Shown in pieces: positions 41,934 through 50,942 of a stretch of DNA of 64,000 bases. The notes beneath the pieces were generated by a model. The model made no database searches and had not been told where the DNA came from. It saw only the letters and a list, made by a program, of their open reading frames with translations. Where the stretch lies: NCBI RefSeq assembly GCF_009725205.1, contig NZ_WNZY01000005.1:1-64000 (forward strand), given 5' to 3'. Position 1 is the first letter of the stretch, and the number at the start of each line of letters is the position of its first letter. Made by a program: the position numbers and the translations under genes. The stretch comes from Paenibacillus timonensis. Its GTDB lineage: Bacteria; Bacillota; Bacilli; Paenibacillales; Paenibacillaceae.

Positions 41934-41962
41934 TCCTAAAATATGGTATATTCTCCTAAAAT
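41934..41962. repeat. Direct repeat upstream of the C40 hydrolase gene
   Basis: TCCTAAAAT occurs at 41934-41942 and 41954-41962, 20 bp apart, on the same face of the helix, about 70-95 bp upstream of the start. Possible operator half-sites; no known regulator is matched. Confidence 0.35.
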
Positions 41963-42056
41963 CCATATGTCCCAACGGTTTGACAGTGATTATTAAAATA
42001 ACATTAAAGTTTACATTTTTTTAAGATGTAGAGATTTTTCTTTAAAATTAGAATGT

Positions 42057-42086
42057 AAAAAACCCTTGAAAATTCAAGGGTTTTTT
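42057..42086 (-). terminator. Terminator of the thiamine pyrophosphokinase gene
   Basis: Perfect palindrome AAAAAACCCTTGAA / TTCAAGGGTTTTTT, active in both directions. It separates thiN from the downstream leftward hydrolase gene. Confidence 0.92.
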
Positions 42087-42148
42087 CTTTCTTTTCATAT
42101 TTCATAAAAGGTCCAGAGATGGTTACAAAAATGAAATATATTAAAATG

Positions 42149-42790
42149 TTAGTCTCGACTTTGAATGATCAGCAGCCACCCCTCGCCGACATGTACCGTT
42201 CCGGTGGAAGCGACTAATTGATTGCTTACAGCCAGGGATTGTCCAATTCGGAGAGTGGCGTTATGTAGGGGATACATGAATCCATCGAGCGTAATACCGG
42301 TTACGACAGGGGTAAGCGGGAGCAGGGAGACATAGGAGTAACCGCGATCCTCGACTTGAGAGAAGGACCCGCACAATGTGATGTAATTGTACTCGTCCCA
42401 AATGGCACATGTAATTCCTTGTTCTGCTGCACGAAGCAACATATGCAGATTGGCAAGCGTATGATCCAAGCGGGTTCCAATCACACCGGTTAACACGATT
42501 TCTGCAGGGTTTCTCCGTACGGCATGGTCAAAGGCCAGTTCCGTATCCGTTAAATCTTTGTCAACCGGATCGCAAGCTAGAAGCTCAATACTATATGTAC
42601 GAATACGTTCCAATTCTTCCTCACTGACGGAATCGAAATCGCCTACCGCCAAATCCGGCTTCATTCCATGCTCAACCAAAAATAAGGCTCCACGGTCAGC
42701 TCCGATCAGAAAATCGTTCGGACGAACCTCCCGAAGCATTCCCGGATCTAAACGCCCACCGGCAAAAATAAGAACCCGGTTCACGGTCAT
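42149..42790 (-). CDS. thiN: Thiamine pyrophosphokinase
   Basis: Transfers pyrophosphate from ATP to thiamine, forming the TPP cofactor used, for example, by the pyruvate dehydrogenase encoded nearby. The 213-residue protein has the N-terminal catalytic pattern IFAGGRLDP, GADRGALFLVEHGMKPDLAVGDFDSVS, the DKDLTDTELAFDHA motif and TGVIGTRLDHTLANLHML, then a beta-sandwich C-terminal thiamine-binding domain. AGGAAGGAATAGAA precedes the ATG. No other thiamine genes are adjacent, and no THI-box is seen upstream. Confidence 0.94.
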   Translation of the reverse strand: MTVNRVLIFAGGRLDPGMLREVRPNDFLIGADRGALFLVEHGMKPDLAVGDFDSVSEEELERIRTYSIELLACDPVDKDLTDTELAFDHAVRRNPAEIVLTGVIGTRLDHTLANLHMLLRAAEQGITCAIWDEYNYITLCGSFSQVEDRGYSYVSLLPLTPVVTGITLDGFMYPLHNATLRIGQSLAVSNQLVASTGTVHVGEGWLLIIQSRD

Positions 42791-42933
42791 TTCTATTCCT
42801 TCCTCTCACGCAAAAATATCTATTGCTTCAATAGTATAATTCAGATTTTAGGGTTGCACAATTTCACCGTGTGGGCCTACAATGGGGATTGATAAAAGAA
42901 GCTGACAGAGAAAGGCAGAGAAGGACGGAAGAG

Positions 42934-43614
42934 ATGCATATCTTTGATATTTTTAGCATCATCGGGACAGTTGCTTTCGCGATGTCCGGCGCGTTCGTGG
43001 CCATGGAAGAGGAATATGACATTCTTGGCGTGCTGGTATTGGGTTTGGTCACCGCTTTTGGCGGCGGGATTATCCGCAACGTATTGATTGGCGTCCCGGT
43101 TACGACATTATGGGCGCAAGGGGATTTGATATTGCTGGCCGTATTGTCGGTGTTTGTCGCTTTCGTGCTTCCGATGCCGTGGGTTCGCCACTGGAAGCGG
43201 ACGGAGGTTTTGTTTGATGCGATCGGTTTGTCGGCTTTTGCCATCCAAGGGGCGCTATACGCGACGGAGATGAAACATCCGATGAGCGCGGTGTTGGTTG
43301 CGGCGGTACTAACAGGCATCGGGGGAGGGATTATCCGCGATCTGCTGGCCGGGCGTAAGCCGCTGGTGTTGCGAGACGAAATCTATGCCGTGTGGGCCAT
43401 GCTGGCGGGGCTGGCGATTGGCATGGGATGGTTTGGGTCGACGGTGGAATTGATTCTGCTGTTTGTTGCCGTGGTCTTTTTCCGGATGCTGTCTGTTCAT
43501 TATAAATGGAAGTTGCCTAGACGATCTTTGGCAACAGGAGACATTTATATCAGAGCGGAAGCAGATGCGGAGTCAACTCCCGAGCGGGCCATTGTACAAG
43601 ATCAGACACCTTAA
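42934..43614 (+). CDS. TRIC-family (UPF0126) membrane channel
   Basis: A 226-residue membrane protein with two homologous halves of three helices, the trimeric intracellular cation channel fold. Each half holds the glycine signature: TAFGGGIIRNVLIG (near residue 45) and TGIGGGIIRDLLAG (near residue 130), along with FDIFSIIGTVAFAMSGAF and FDAIGLSAFAIQGA. Prokaryotic TRIC proteins conduct K+ or similar monovalent ions. ATG 42934 is favoured with GGAAGAG and the start of the first helix; an upstream GTG-type extension would add a polar tail. Confidence 0.9.
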   Translation: MHIFDIFSIIGTVAFAMSGAFVAMEEEYDILGVLVLGLVTAFGGGIIRNVLIGVPVTTLWAQGDLILLAVLSVFVAFVLPMPWVRHWKRTEVLFDAIGLSAFAIQGALYATEMKHPMSAVLVAAVLTGIGGGIIRDLLAGRKPLVLRDEIYAVWAMLAGLAIGMGWFGSTVELILLFVAVVFFRMLSVHYKWKLPRRSLATGDIYIRAEADAESTPERAIVQDQTP

Positions 43615-43647
43615 GTTACAGTCAGGCCGAATTGAACAAACACCAAG

Positions 43648-43699
43648 AGAGGCTGTCCTTAGTAGATTTAGGTTCTACGTTGGGCAGCCTCTGATTTTA
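43648..43699. terminator. Terminator between convergent TRIC and esterase genes
   Basis: Eleven-base stem AGAGGCTGTCC / GGGCAGCCTCT (one G-U) followed by GATTTT on the plus strand. Confidence 0.72.
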
Positions 43700-43715
43700 C
43701 AACATCATGTAAGCG

Positions 43716-44444
43716 CTATTTTAAGAAGTGTACCATCGCGTCCGGGAGCTCTTGTTGCCAAAATCCCCATAGATGTTTGCCGTCCTTCTCGAAGTAGGCA
43801 ACTTGGGCACCGCGTTCCTCCAGGAGCACTTTGGCTCTGCGGTTCAGTTCAACAAAATTATAGGTACCCGTATCGGTAGTATAATGATCCTCCTGCAGTC
43901 CCACAATCATGAAGAGCGACAAATAGGAAAGATCGGTCTCTTGAGCAAGGATTTCCAGGGAAGGTTCATAGTAAGCGCCGGACAAGCTAATGATTTTGGA
44001 AAACAGTTCCGGGTTTTTCATAGCGAGATGGAGAGAGACGGTTGCCCCTAATGAATCTCCGGCCAGCACCCTTTCCGAAGGTTCGCAGCGAACCGGATAA
44101 TTGCGTTCGATAAAGGGAATAATTTCTTCCGTGAAACAGCGCGTATAGGCTTCAAATCGGTTTCCAAATGGGGCATATTCCTCCGTGCGCACAGCGACGT
44201 TCACCTCCACGCCTACAATAATGAAAGGCTCGAGGCCTTCATCCAGAATCAGGCGATTGGCGTGCGTCGCGATACGACCGAAGTTGAAGAATTCCTCGCC
44301 GTCCTGACAGTAAATGACGGGATAACTGAGGATTTCGTTGTACCCAGGCGGAAGGTAAACGCGCAGGTAACGCTTTTCCCCTAAGAACTGGCTTTGGATT
44401 TCCTCTTTAATGATGGTTCGTTTCAAATAATTCGAATCCGTCAT
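43716..44444 (-). CDS. Alpha/beta-hydrolase esterase (esterase D/Fes-like)
   Basis: A 242-residue soluble hydrolase. Features: LRVYLPPGYNE and PVIYCQDGEEFF (oxyanion and lid strands), FIIVGVEVN, nucleophile Ser in LAGDSLGATVSLHLAM (G-D-S-L-G), an acid in MIVGLQED and catalytic His in DGKHLWGFWQQEL. This matches the esterase D/enterochelin-esterase family, which may act on siderophore esters or S-formylglutathione; here no siderophore genes are adjacent. The start at 44444 is supported by GGGAGTG upstream. It is divergent from the pdh operon. Confidence 0.86.
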   Translation of the reverse strand: MTDSNYLKRTIIKEEIQSQFLGEKRYLRVYLPPGYNEILSYPVIYCQDGEEFFNFGRIATHANRLILDEGLEPFIIVGVEVNVAVRTEEYAPFGNRFEAYTRCFTEEIIPFIERNYPVRCEPSERVLAGDSLGATVSLHLAMKNPELFSKIISLSGAYYEPSLEILAQETDLSYLSLFMIVGLQEDHYTTDTGTYNFVELNRRAKVLLEERGAQVAYFEKDGKHLWGFWQQELPDAMVHFLK

Positions 44445-44620
44445 GGTTCTACACACACTCCCGGTTGGATGGATTTTGCTTTTGCCTGTTGAATCAAGTA
44501 ACATTTACCATGAAATAGAGATAACGATAGCTTACCACAATATGGGTTTGTGTTATACTATTTTTGAAAAACTGTTACATACACAAAGATAAATATATAA
44601 CACAATAATCCTTAATTCCT

Positions 44621-44650
44621 TTGACTTCTAGAATGAAACAGGAGTATAAT
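44621..44650 (+). promoter_or_regulatory. Promoter of the pdh operon
   Basis: -35 TTGACT (44621-44626), 18-bp spacer, -10 TATAAT (44645-44650), 53 bp upstream of pdhA. Confidence 0.8.
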
Positions 44651-44702
44651 AATTCTATAACAGAGGAACAAGTTAATCAAATTTTCAGTCGAGGTGAAAA
44701 AA

Positions 44703-45770
44703 ATGAGCAAGATTCCTTATGAAGTATACACGGAAGAAGTTCAAGCTTTGACCGTGCTCTCGCCAGACGGTGAAATCGTTAACAAAGATAAAGTGCCGGC
44801 ATTGTCCGACGATCAATTGAAAGAACTGATGTATCGCATGGTATTTACGCGTACCTGGGACGAACGTGCGATCAACTTGGGTCGCCAAGGCCGCCTCGGA
44901 TTTTATGCACCGGTGTCCGGACAAGAAGCGACCATGGTAGGCAGTGAGTTCGCCCTGGACAAGAACGACTTTGTTTGCCCGGGTTACCGCGATATGCCGC
45001 AGCTCGTATGGCATGGTCTCCCGCTGTATCAAGCTTTCCTGTACTCCCGCGGTCATCAACACGGCGGACAAATTCCGGAAGGCGTCAACGTACTTATGCC
45101 TCAAATCATTATCGGCGCTCAAGTGTTGCACGCGATGGGGATCGCGATGGGCTTCAAGCTCAAGAAGCAAAAACAAGTGGCCATTACTTATACCGGTGAC
45201 GGCGGTTCTTCGGAAGGCGATTTCTACGAAGCGCTGAACTACGCTGGAGTATTCAAACTGCCGGTTATTTTCTTCGTGCAAAATAACGGTTATGCCATTA
45301 CCACACCGTTCGCAAAACAAACCGCAGCCTTGTCGATCGCTCATAAAGCAGTCGCTGCAGGGATCCGCGGCGTGAAAATCGACGGGATGGACGTGTTTGC
45401 AGTCATCAGTGCGGTGCAGGAAGCTGCTGAACGCGCTCGTAACGGTGAAGGCGCTACATTGATCGAAGCGGTCACTTACCGGTTCCGTCCGCACTCCCTG
45501 TCTGACGATACTTCGAAGTACCGGACGAAGGAAGAAGAAGGACAATGGGGCGAGAAAGATCCAATCGCTCGCTTGGCTAAATATTTGGAGAAGAAAGGTC
45601 TTTGGACCGAAGAAGATACCGCTCGGGTGAAAGAAGAAGCGAAAGCAAAAGTCAACGAGCAAATCAAGAAAGCGGAACAAACAGAAAAAATGACAATTCC
45701 AGGCCTGATCGACAGCATGTTCGAAAAAACACCGAAGCACTTGGAAGAGCAAAAGGCCGATTTTCAATAA
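44703..45770 (+). CDS. pdhA: Pyruvate dehydrogenase E1 component, alpha subunit
   Basis: The TPP-dependent subunit that decarboxylates pyruvate and, with E1-beta, transfers the hydroxyethyl group to lipoyl-E2. A 355-residue protein with the TPP motif GDGGSSEGDFYEALNYAG ending in VQNNGYAITT, and the activation-loop region YRFRPHSLSDDTSKYRT. ATG 44703 follows GAGGTG. First of four genes in the order pdhA-pdhB-pdhC-pdhD with short gaps, under one promoter; the complex links glycolysis with acetyl-CoA. Confidence 0.96.
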   Translation: MSKIPYEVYTEEVQALTVLSPDGEIVNKDKVPALSDDQLKELMYRMVFTRTWDERAINLGRQGRLGFYAPVSGQEATMVGSEFALDKNDFVCPGYRDMPQLVWHGLPLYQAFLYSRGHQHGGQIPEGVNVLMPQIIIGAQVLHAMGIAMGFKLKKQKQVAITYTGDGGSSEGDFYEALNYAGVFKLPVIFFVQNNGYAITTPFAKQTAALSIAHKAVAAGIRGVKIDGMDVFAVISAVQEAAERARNGEGATLIEAVTYRFRPHSLSDDTSKYRTKEEEGQWGEKDPIARLAKYLEKKGLWTEEDTARVKEEAKAKVNEQIKKAEQTEKMTIPGLIDSMFEKTPKHLEEQKADFQ

Positions 45771-45819
45771 TACGTACGTGTAAACTAGTCTGATCGTTCT
45801 ATAGAGGAGGATACAAGCA

Positions 45820-46800
45820 ATGGCACAAATGAATATGAAAGAAGCGATTCGCGACGCCATGCGCGTCGAATTGCAACGCGATCCAAACGTTCTGATTTTC
45901 GGCGAAGACGTAGGTAATGTCGGTGGGGTGTTCCGCGTAACGGAAGGCCTGCAGAAAGAATTCGGGGAAGAACGCGTCATGGATACGCCGCTGGCGGAAT
46001 CGGCCATCGGTGGTATGGCGGTAGGTCTGGGGATTCAAGGTTTCCGTCCGATCGCAGAAATCCAGTTTGTCGGTTTTATTTTTGAAGCTTTGGACCAAAT
46101 TCTCGTACAAGCAGCCCGGATGCGTTACCGTTCCGGCGGACGTTACCATGCTCCCGTCGTATTCCGCACCCCGTTTGGCGGCGGCGTTAAAGCAGCCGAG
46201 CTGCATACGGATGCCTTGGAGGGCCTGATCGCCCAAACCCCAGGGATCAAGCTCGTGATTCCTTCGAACCCTTACGACGCGAAGGGACTGTTGATCTCCG
46301 CTATTCGCGATAACGATCCAGTCTTCTTTATGGAACACTTGAACCTGTACCATGCTTTCCGTGATGAGGTTCCTGAAGGAGAATACACGATTGAACTGGG
46401 TAAAGCCAACATCGTTCGCGAAGGTTCGGATGTAACGATTCTCGCTTATGGCCTCATGGTTCATACAGCTGTTAAAGCAGCGGAAGAATTGGAGAAAACC
46501 AAAGGCATCAAAGCCGAAGTCATTGACCTGCGTACGCTCGTGCCGCTGGACATCGATACGATTGTTGCCTCGGTGAAGAAGACAAATCGCGCCATCATTG
46601 TTCAGGAAGCGCAAAAATCGGCCGGCATCGCAGCGGAAGTCATCGCGCAAATCAACGAGAAAGCGATTCTGCACCTTGAAGCTCCTGTCCTTCGTATCGC
46701 TCCGCCGGATACCATATATCCGTTCGCGCAAATCGAAGACCAATGGCTACCGTCCCCGGCTCGCGTGATCGAGGGCGTTAACAAAGTGCTTGAATTCTAA
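45820..46800 (+). CDS. pdhB: Pyruvate dehydrogenase E1 component, beta subunit
   Basis: A 326-residue transketolase-like beta subunit. Conserved elements: [17 protein letters not shown] with the TPP-activating glutamate, [28 protein letters not shown], and the C-terminal transketolase domain [42 protein letters not shown] lies before the ATG. It forms the alpha2-beta2 E1 with the preceding gene product and is 29 bp from the E2 gene. Confidence 0.96.
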   Translation: MAQMNMKEAIRDAMRVELQRDPNVLIFGEDVGNVGGVFRVTEGLQKEFGEERVMDTPLAESAIGGMAVGLGIQGFRPIAEIQFVGFIFEALDQILVQAARMRYRSGGRYHAPVVFRTPFGGGVKAAELHTDALEGLIAQTPGIKLVIPSNPYDAKGLLISAIRDNDPVFFMEHLNLYHAFRDEVPEGEYTIELGKANIVREGSDVTILAYGLMVHTAVKAAEELEKTKGIKAEVIDLRTLVPLDIDTIVASVKKTNRAIIVQEAQKSAGIAAEVIAQINEKAILHLEAPVLRIAPPDTIYPFAQIEDQWLPSPARVIEGVNKVLEF

Positions 46801-46829
46801 ATCGAAGAACAAAATAGGAGGTCTTTCCT

Positions 46830-48452
46830 GTGGCTAAGTTTGAATATCGGTTCCCTGAACTGGGCGAAGGCTTGCATGAAGGTGAAATCATCAAAATGCA
46901 TGTCAAGCCAGGGGACAAAGTAACAGATGAAGATATCATCATGGAGGTACAAAACGACAAAGCCGTCGTTGAAGTGCCATGTCCTGTTAATGGTGTAGTA
47001 CAAGAAGTGTTCGGTAAAGACGGCGCCGTATTCCGCGTAGGCGATGTCGTAGCCGTGATCGAAGCCGAAGGCGATCTTCCCGAACAAGAAGGAGCTCCGG
47101 CTCCAACTGCAGAGGCAAGCGCTCCGGTTGCTCCGGCAGCAGCTCCTGCTCCTCAAGCGGCAGCCTCCTCATCCAAATTCGAATACCGGTTCCCTGAACT
47201 GGGCGAAGGTTTGCATGAAGGCGAAATTATCAAAATGCACATCAAACCAGGCGATAAGGTTACGGACGAAGATATCATCATGGAAGTGCAAAATGATAAA
47301 GCCGTCGTTGAAGTACCTTGTCCGGTGAACGGTACGGTTCTTGAAGTATTCGGAAAAGACGGCGCGATCTTCCGCGTTGGAGACGTTGTAGCTGTTATTG
47401 ATGCAGAAGGCGATGTGCCAGAACAAGCCGCTGCTCCAGAGCAAGCGCATGACGCACCTAAGGCCGCTGCTGGTGCGCCGGCTGCAGCCGCAGCTCCGGT
47501 CGCTCCAAACCGTGAGATTCTCGCTACCCCTAGCGTACGTAAATATGCTCGTGAACAAGGCGTGAATTTGTCCCAAGTTCCAGGTACAGGGAAAGCCGGG
47601 AAAATCACGAGAGAAGACGTCGACAACTTCAAGAAAGGCGGAGCTGCCGCCGCTGCTCCAGCCCAAGCTGCAGTACCTGCACAAGCCGCGGCTCCAGCCG
47701 CAGCAGCCAAAGCTCCAGCCGCTGCTGCACCAACAGCGATTTCTACGGACGGCGAAGAAGAACGCGTACCGTTTAAAGGCATTCGCAAAGCGATTTCCAA
47801 TGCGATGGTTAAATCGGCTTACACCGCGCCTCATGTTACCATCATGGACGAAGTGGACGTCACCGAATTGGTCGCTTTCCGTACGCGGATGAAACCGATC
47901 GCCGAGAAGAAAGGCATTAAGGTTACTTATCTTCCATTCATCGTGAAAGCTTTGGTTGCCGCATCCCGTCAATTCCCGGCTCTGAATGCTTCGATTGATG
48001 AAGTGAACAATGAGATCGTGTATAAGAAATTCTATAACATCGGGATTGCAACGGACACCGATAATGGTCTGATCGTTCCCGTGATCAAAGATGCGGATCG
48101 GAAGAGCATTTGGATGATCGCCGAAGCCATTAAGGACCTGGCAGCCCGTGGCCGTGAAGGCAAACTGGCAGCGAACGAGATGAAAGGCAGCACGATTTCG
48201 ATCACAAACATCGGTTCTGCCGGCGGTATGTTCTTTACGCCAATCATCAACTATCCTGAAGTTGCGATCCTTGGAACCGGCCGGATCAGTGAGAAACCGG
48301 TTGTCAAAAACGGCGAAATTGTTGTCGCTCCGGTGATGGCTTTGTCCCTCAGCTTTGACCACCGTCTGATCGACGGCGCGACGGCGCAAAACTTTATGAA
48401 CTATATCAAACAGCTGCTCGCGAATCCTGAGCTGCTCGTTATGGAGGTGTAA
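46830..48452 (+). CDS. pdhC: Dihydrolipoyl acetyltransferase E2 with two lipoyl domains
   Basis: The 540-residue core of the complex. It has two nearly identical lipoyl domains, residues ~1-76 (lipoyl Lys44 in NDKAVVEV) and ~113-190 (Lys157), separated by Ala/Pro-rich linkers. A peripheral-subunit-binding domain (ATPSVRKYAREQGVNLSQV) follows at about 225-262, then another Ala/Pro linker, and the catalytic domain ending in FDHRLIDGA with His511. B. subtilis E2 has one lipoyl domain, so this form is duplicated relative to it. GTG start after AGGAGG. Confidence 0.95.
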   Translation: MAKFEYRFPELGEGLHEGEIIKMHVKPGDKVTDEDIIMEVQNDKAVVEVPCPVNGVVQEVFGKDGAVFRVGDVVAVIEAEGDLPEQEGAPAPTAEASAPVAPAAAPAPQAAASSSKFEYRFPELGEGLHEGEIIKMHIKPGDKVTDEDIIMEVQNDKAVVEVPCPVNGTVLEVFGKDGAIFRVGDVVAVIDAEGDVPEQAAAPEQAHDAPKAAAGAPAAAAAPVAPNREILATPSVRKYAREQGVNLSQVPGTGKAGKITREDVDNFKKGGAAAAAPAQAAVPAQAAAPAAAAKAPAAAAPTAISTDGEEERVPFKGIRKAISNAMVKSAYTAPHVTIMDEVDVTELVAFRTRMKPIAEKKGIKVTYLPFIVKALVAASRQFPALNASIDEVNNEIVYKKFYNIGIATDTDNGLIVPVIKDADRKSIWMIAEAIKDLAARGREGKLAANEMKGSTISITNIGSAGGMFFTPIINYPEVAILGTGRISEKPVVKNGEIVVAPVMALSLSFDHRLIDGATAQNFMNYIKQLLANPELLVMEV

Positions 48453-48455
48453 TCA

Positions 48456-49871
48456 ATGGTAGTAGGAGATGCTTCTCTAGATATTGATACATTAGTTGTC
48501 GGTGCAGGTCCCGGCGGATATGTGGCGGCCATTCGTGCCGCCCAGCTCGGGCAAAAGGTGATCATCGTTGACAAATCGGAGCTTGGCGGCGTCTGCTTGA
48601 ACCGCGGTTGTATCCCGTCCAAAGCGCTGATCTCGGCCGCTCACCAATACGAGTCCGCTCAACATGCCGATGCCTTCGGGATTACGGCAGAGAACGTGAA
48701 AGTGGACTTCAAGAAAACGCAAGAATTCAAGAACGGCGTTGTCAAGAAGATGACCCAAGGTGTTGGCGGCTTGCTTAAAGGTAACAAGGTCGAAGTTTTC
48801 AGCGGTGAAGTGATGTTCATCAACGAAAACGAAGCTCGTGCGTTCAACGAGCACGAATCGCCGCGTTACCGCTTCAAGCATTGCATTCTGGCTACCGGTT
48901 CCCGCCCGATCGAGCTGAAACCTTTCCCGTTTGGCGGACGCATCTTGTCCTCGACAGAAGCGCTTGAACTGCAAGAAATTCCGAGCAGCCTTGTCGTCAT
49001 CGGCGGCGGTTATATCGGCGCTGAGCTTGGCCAAATGTTCTCCAAGTTTGGCACCAAAGTAACGATCATCGAAGGTATGGATACCGTATTGCCAGGCTTC
49101 GACAAAGACATGACCCGTCTGGTTGCCAAGAACATGGCGAAGACCGGCATCGAAATCGTAACGAACGCTAAAGCCGAAAGCGCGGAACAAACCGATAAGA
49201 ACGTAACGGTGAAATATTCCGTGAACGGCGAAAGTAAAGAAGTCACCGCCGACTACCTGCTGGTGACCGTTGGCCGTCGTCCAAACACGGATGGCGATCT
49301 GGGTCTGGATCTGGCTGGCGTGGAGTTGACTGACCGTGGTTTGGTCAAAGTTGACCATCAAGGACGCACCAGCAACCCGAACATCTTTGCGATCGGCGAT
49401 ATCGTGGCTGGCCCTGCGCTTGCACACAAAGCTTCCTACGAAGGAAAAGTGGCGGCCGAAGCGATCGCAGGACTTCCTTCCGTGGTGGATTACAAAGCTA
49501 TCCCAGCGGTTGTCTTTACGGATCCAGAATGCTCTAGCGTAGGTCTGACGGAGTCGGAAGCGAAAGACAAAGGCTTCAAGGTCAAAGCCGGCAAGTTCCC
49601 ATTCGCAGGCAATGGTCGCGCAACTTCCTTGAATCAGCCTGAAGGCTTCATCAAGATCGTGGCGAACGCAGATAACAACGTGGTGCTCGGCGCGCAAATC
49701 GTCGGGATCGAAGCTTCCAACTTGATCGCTGAGCTGGGCCTTGCGGTTGAAATGGGGGCAACACTCGAAGACATCTCGTTGACCATTCACGCTCACCCGA
49801 CCTTGGGCGAAATCGTAATGGAAACGGCCGAGTTGGTTGAAGGTCATCCTATTCACGTAATTTCTCGCTAA
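48456..49871 (+). CDS. pdhD: Dihydrolipoyl dehydrogenase E3
   Basis: A 471-residue FAD enzyme that reoxidises dihydrolipoamide on E2 with NAD+. The FAD loop VVGAGPGGYVAAIRAAQLG is followed by the redox pair GGVCLNRGCIPSK (Cys47, Cys52). The NAD domain has VVIGGGYIGAELG; the second FAD motif is IFAIGD, and the C-terminal catalytic pair is in HAHPTLGE. GGAGGTG precedes the ATG, 3 bp after the pdhC stop. It may also serve other 2-oxoacid complexes. A strong terminator closes the operon. Confidence 0.95.
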   Translation: MVVGDASLDIDTLVVGAGPGGYVAAIRAAQLGQKVIIVDKSELGGVCLNRGCIPSKALISAAHQYESAQHADAFGITAENVKVDFKKTQEFKNGVVKKMTQGVGGLLKGNKVEVFSGEVMFINENEARAFNEHESPRYRFKHCILATGSRPIELKPFPFGGRILSSTEALELQEIPSSLVVIGGGYIGAELGQMFSKFGTKVTIIEGMDTVLPGFDKDMTRLVAKNMAKTGIEIVTNAKAESAEQTDKNVTVKYSVNGESKEVTADYLLVTVGRRPNTDGDLGLDLAGVELTDRGLVKVDHQGRTSNPNIFAIGDIVAGPALAHKASYEGKVAAEAIAGLPSVVDYKAIPAVVFTDPECSSVGLTESEAKDKGFKVKAGKFPFAGNGRATSLNQPEGFIKIVANADNNVVLGAQIVGIEASNLIAELGLAVEMGATLEDISLTIHAHPTLGEIVMETAELVEGHPIHVISR

Positions 49872-49927
49872 TTTTAGCGATTTTATCTCCCACTCCTCCT
49901 AAGAGTGGATCAACTCCTAAGTCTATT

Positions 49928-49962
49928 GGGCAAGGCCGTGTTCACGGTCTTGCCCTTTTTTT
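49928..49962 (+). terminator. Terminator of the pdh operon
   Basis: Stem GGGCAAGGCCGTG / CGGTCTTGCCC, small TTCA loop and seven T. Confidence 0.93.
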
Positions 49963-50008
49963 GTGCGGGGTTGGTCAAGTTATTTCGGTTGGATGAAGCG
50001 AAAAGCTG

Positions 50009-50827
50009 TTATTTTACCCCGAGCCGCATGCGATAACAGAATAGGATGTTGCGAGCTTCAGCCCCGAAAGCTTGATTCACTTGTTCGCGGAATTGCTCAG
50101 CAGCAGAAAGTATTTCGTTCGCCCCTAATTTTAAAGCGGTTTGCAACCCCCCTTGACTGAGGGCCAGATTCGCATATCGATCGGCGTCACAACTCTCCCA
50201 ATGGTGAAATACGATCTCTCGTGAATAGTGGAAGAGGCCGCTCTTGCGGATTTTCTGCAGATGCTGGTCTTTAGGCCACTTGTACGCTTCTTTGTCGTTG
50301 TCGATCAGTTCGCTTGCGCGTTTTTCGGCGAAATCGACGAGTTGTATGTATGCCTGCTCGAGCTCAGGGCTGGTGGCCGGCGGCCAATCGCAATCGTAAG
50401 CAGCAAATATGCCTCCAGGGCGCAGCACTCTGGCGAACTCCTGGAGCGTTGGTTGAGGGTCCATCCAATGGAAGGATTGAGAGCAGGTGACGAGATCTAC
50501 GGAGGAGGGCTCCAACGGCAATTCGGTGGACAAACCCTTGACGAATTGAAGCTGCGCCGGGCAGTTGCCTTCCCGCCAGCGATTCATTGCTACGGCGCGC
50601 ATATCGTCGTTAGGCTCGATCCCAATGATTTGCTTCGCATGATTTAGCCAGGCAAAAGAGGAGAGGCCCGTACCGCAGCCAACATCCGCAACTATTTCCG
50701 GAGAACGGCCCAAAACCATCGATAAAATACGGATGACTTCGTCCGGCGCCTTGGGGCGGTTTTGATCGTAGAGTTCGCTGAACCCGTTGAATCGATCAAT
50801 GTTATTTCGGCTAACCTGTTGACTCAT
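50009..50827 (-). CDS. Class I SAM-dependent methyltransferase (UbiE-like)
   Basis: A 272-residue soluble methyltransferase. SAM loop VADVGCGTGLSSFAW, acidic strand-2 end GIEPNDDM, then SSVDLVTCSQSFHWMDP and LRPGGIFAAYD. The 'SQSFHWMD' pattern matches the family of trans-aconitate/UbiE-like small-molecule methyltransferases. Substrate unknown. The start at 50827 has AGGAGATCGACAT upstream; the frame continues further without a site. It lies leftward in a region separate from the pdh operon, with a bidirectional terminator upstream of it. Confidence 0.85.
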   Translation of the reverse strand: MSQQVSRNNIDRFNGFSELYDQNRPKAPDEVIRILSMVLGRSPEIVADVGCGTGLSSFAWLNHAKQIIGIEPNDDMRAVAMNRWREGNCPAQLQFVKGLSTELPLEPSSVDLVTCSQSFHWMDPQPTLQEFARVLRPGGIFAAYDCDWPPATSPELEQAYIQLVDFAEKRASELIDNDKEAYKWPKDQHLQKIRKSGLFHYSREIVFHHWESCDADRYANLALSQGGLQTALKLGANEILSAAEQFREQVNQAFGAEARNILFCYRMRLGVK

Positions 50828-50895
50828 ATGTCGATCTCCTTTTCGCTCGAAAGATAGGTGTTCGTACCGATTATACAGCATAATGAGCTTGGGCT

Positions 50896-50937
50896 AAAAA
50901 AAGGGGTTCCTGGTCAAATCGACCAAGAACCCCTTTT
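50896..50937 (-). terminator. Terminator after the CoA-disulfide reductase gene
   Basis: AAAAGGGGTTC / GAACCCCTTTT outer stem and GGTC / GACC inner stem, with A and T tracts on both sides; works in either direction. Confidence 0.9.
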
Positions 50938-50942
50938 ACAAA

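Noticed and set aside
41867-42056. c-di-AMP (ydaO/yuaA) riboswitch before the NlpC/P60 gene
   Set aside because: The region is too short and AT-rich, and none of the conserved core segments are seen.
44685-49856. Several long minus-strand open frames across the pdh operon
   Set aside because: They are shadows of highly biased, well-identified pdhA-D genes; the translations are Arg/His/Cys-rich without domain motifs.
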